DNA of 64,000 nt from Planctomycetia bacterium (lineage in GTDB: Bacteria; Planctomycetota; Brocadiia; Brocadiales; Brocadiaceae), in the NCBI GenBank assembly GCA_015075005.1, contig JABTVC010000001.1:682001-746000 (forward strand), read 5' to 3'. The notes under the pieces were generated by a model that did not search any database, had not been told where the DNA came from, and worked only from the letters and a program-made list of their open reading frames with translations. Positions 61,936 through 64,000 of the stretch are shown here, one piece after another (within the stretch, counting starts at the first letter, position 1; the number at the start of each line of letters is the position of its first letter). The position numbers were made by a program, and so were the translations under genes.

Positions 61936-64000
61936 TTTACAAAAAAATGGAAATGCACCCCTTTCGTACTATCCCGGCGGGGTAATGTTTCAGGTATTCT
62001 GTATTGAAGAACCCTATGCTGAATCCTTTCTCCCTGACGTTTTTTTTCAACAGCCACGCGTCTGATATTATCTTAAGTTCTGGCAGTAAAGACGGTATTG
62101 TAGTAGTTGGGATCAGCTCAAATGTATAACCCTCTTTCTCAATCCGATTATAGTGGCGTAACCCCTTTCGCGTGATCCTTCAAGAGAAAAAGTTGTTAAG
62201 GGAACAAGAGCCTCTTCTCCAAGTTTAAGCAAAGTTAGTCCAACGTCGATATAAATATGGAGATTCCTCCGAGCGACTTCGTATAAGACCGTCCAACCGT
62301 CATGACGGTCGCACATCTCACGAAATTTCCAGATCAGTTCAGGCATTTCTTCTTCTGGGCCGACAGGGTCACCCAGTGCCACACAACTTCTACCATTAAT
62401 TGCATACATGATAAATGCATTCCTGCGTTCGCTCAATAGGAATAATTTGTCCCCAAGCAGGGCAAAGTTGGCATACGTATTTTTTGAACTTTTCACTATG
62501 GCGTGGACTATTTCCAAGTCAATCGCTCGTGGAAGCGATGGCTTCGAGAATACTGGACGCAGGAGTTTTAACACGGCAAAAAAAAGAGCCACGGTTACAA
62601 CTCCCACAGTAGCGCGGAGAAATCGTGGTGCATCACCCGACAGGCTGAAATGCCACCATAATTCATTGGAATACGCAACATGTTTGTGACAGAAGAATCC
62701 CAGCCAGATTGAGCAAAGCATAACAATAATGATAGTTGCGATCCAGCGAGCAGTAAACGGCTCATTTATAAGAGATGTCTTGCGATAAAAATGACGACGT
62801 GAAGGCAGGAACGCACCTAACATGATCGCCAAAATAATTGCCTCCTCGTAATCAAAACCTTTGAGCAGAGAAAAGACAATTCCTGCAATAAGAAGAGCTA
62901 TAGCAAAAGGATATGCGGCATTAAGTCTGCGTCGCAGACCCCATGATAACAAGAGAAGCAAAACGCCGACAAGACTTCCAAAAAAGTGGGAGATTTCCAT
63001 GACCGGTAGGGGGAGTAAATCTCTGAGCCACATCATACGAATATTTATTGCAGGGGTTGCTCCGGAAAACAGAAGAATAGCGCCACCAACAAGAGAAGTA
63101 ATGGAGAGTACAGTTGGTATAATCTCCGTCGCCCATTGTCCAAAGATACGGGCAAACAATCGGAATGTCTCTTTTTTCTGAAGGAGTTCATGGGCACCAA
63201 GCAACACTGTGGCGAAACATATAGGCAGCAAATAGTATATTCCACGGAAGACTAGAAGCGATCCAAGGATAGAAGAAGCCGGTAGAGTGGGCGAGAGGAA
63301 GATAATGAATACTGTTTCAATAATCCCAAGTCCGCCGGGAACCTGGCTTACTAACGTTGCTATCTGGGATAGAACAAAGATACCAAGAATCTTGGGGTAA
63401 GACAATGTTTTAATAGAGGGAAGCAGGACATAGAGTACGCTTCCGTTCAGTATCACATCAAGGCATGCAATTACTGTCGAAAAAAGAGAGAACTTTAGAG
63501 AGGGAATAGAAAACTCCCATCTGAAAATTTTTAGAGGTTTCTTTTTCAGGGCGCTAAATAACAAGTATCCTGTAATAAAAACAAGGAAGAGTATCCCAAG
63601 ATGCGGTTCTGACACAAGGCGAAGGTGAATCAATGCAGGAATTTCTAATGGTTCTAAAAGAAAAACTACTCCACCTATGGTGAAGATGCCCAGCCAATAG
63701 CTTAGACCACAGAAGGCGACCATTTTTGTGACATCGATTGCAGAAAGCCCCCATGCCGAGTATAACCGGTAGCGGATTGCAGCGTGCATGGGTGTCCCGA
63801 CGCTATTGCTGAAGGCATAACCAATGAAACCTGCGGTGGCAATCTTGCCGTACCCTAGCGGATGGTGTACATAGTGGAGTGCGACGGAGTCATATCCTAT
63901 CAGTACTAAATAACTAAGCACGGTAAGCAAAAGAGCGATGAGAAGGTGGTAAACCGGGATTGCTTTCAGTTGACGTGAGATATCGTGATAATGATATTCC

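Larger units (their letters stand above)
59766..61960 (+). mobile_element. ISKra4-type element carrying a DNA adenine methylase
   Basis: 2195 bp with 25-bp terminal inverted repeats matching at 22 positions (59766-59790 and 61936-61960; outer bases GGGAGCATTCCC and GGGTGCATTTCC) and a 9-bp target duplication CTTTCGTAC (59757-59765 and 61961-61969). It splits mprF. Inside, in order: a promoter in the left end, a Dam-like methylase gene, and an ISKra4-like transposase, both left to right. The transposase is broken, the methylase intact. Confidence 0.85.
59340..64000 (-). pseudogene. mprF: MprF-like phosphatidylglycerol lysyltransferase/flippase, interrupted by ISKra4
   Basis: Would transfer an amino acid from tRNA to phosphatidylglycerol and flip the product. 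The frame is open at the right edge (63930-64000 encodes more of it), so the start lies outside. About 12 membrane helices (from SRQLKAIPVYHLLIALLL on, with PGGLGIIETVFIIFL) precede the DUF2156 domain (NAFIMYAINGRSCVALGDPV). A one-base gap near 62160 shifts the frame; then HYNRIEKEGYTFELIPT, LKIISDAWLLKKNVREKGFS and GIVRK reach the IS. The rest (RKNGKIIAFVNIWQGAEKEE to the stop at 59340) is on the other side. Without the IS and one 9-bp target copy the reading joins exactly. Confidence 0.85.

Overview
The window looks like a piece of an anammox planctomycete chromosome (Candidatus Kuenenia/Brocadia/Jettenia type). The main reason is the cluster at 15.4-22.3 kb: a Rieske protein, a GltD-like NAD(P) oxidoreductase, a split cytochrome b, a hexaheme cytochrome c and an octaheme hydroxylamine-oxidoreductase-like protein, the make-up known for a Rieske/cytochrome b complex of Kuenenia. 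An N-type ATPase operon and a Na+-translocating NADH:quinone oxidoreductase set nearby fit this. The species assignment is inference; no rRNA, tRNA or CRISPR array was seen. Layout: 0-0.35 kb, remnant of an unidentified minus-strand gene. 0.5-2 kb, guaB (minus). 2.1-8.3 kb, a minus-strand Nqr operon with three oddities: an NqrA/RnfC-like first subunit with a ferredoxin tail, an NqrD-NqrE fusion, and an nqrB split by a frameshift. 8.6-11.4 kb, argH-lysA from a good promoter. 11.4-13.1 kb, siroheme synthase and a sulfite-reductase-like gene, both broken by several indels. 13.1-15.3 kb, small sulfur genes (DsrE-like, cysteine synthase, JAB peptidase, TusA-like). 15.4-22.4 kb, the Rieske/cyt b/HAO-like operon, closed by a strong terminator. 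22.4-30.9 kb, agmatinase-like enzyme, TPR lipoprotein, FHA-like remnant, Reeler-like secreted protein, ClC channel, Mg2+ P-type ATPase and a YbhN-like membrane protein. 31-37 kb, the N-type ATPase operon. From 37.2 to 52.0 kb the base composition turns visibly GC-richer. This is a carbohydrate island: LOG-type protein, MBL/beta-CASP hydrolase, phosphoglucomutase, HEAT-repeat protein, glycogen phosphorylase, debranching enzyme, HAD phosphatase, acetate kinase, phosphoketolase, ribose-5-phosphate isomerase, transaldolase and class I fructose-bisphosphate aldolase. Glycogen would be degraded to glucose 6-phosphate and then pass through a phosphoketolase route to acetyl phosphate and acetate. The left half is largely intact apart from a stop in pgm; from 46.7 kb every gene is broken by stops, indels or deletions, and the last one is cut off. 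The island starts at the overlapping stop of a remnant of a second ATPase gamma gene (37.07-37.25 kb). A fragment of a second ATPase beta gene lies at 57.8-58.2 kb. From 52 to 64 kb the window is an insertion-sequence graveyard: VapBC remnant, ISNCY-like, ISL3 and IS3 remnants, a psiE gene interrupted by an ISL3 element (perfect 27-bp inverted repeats, 8-bp target duplication), an intact rubrerythrin gene, a frameshifted membrane protein, and an mprF gene split by a 2.2-kb ISKra4-type element that carries a DNA adenine methylase. mprF runs off the right edge. Many of the breaks are single-base changes in homopolymers, so part of the apparent decay could be sequencing error. Deletions, base substitutions to stop codons and IS insertions cannot be explained that way.
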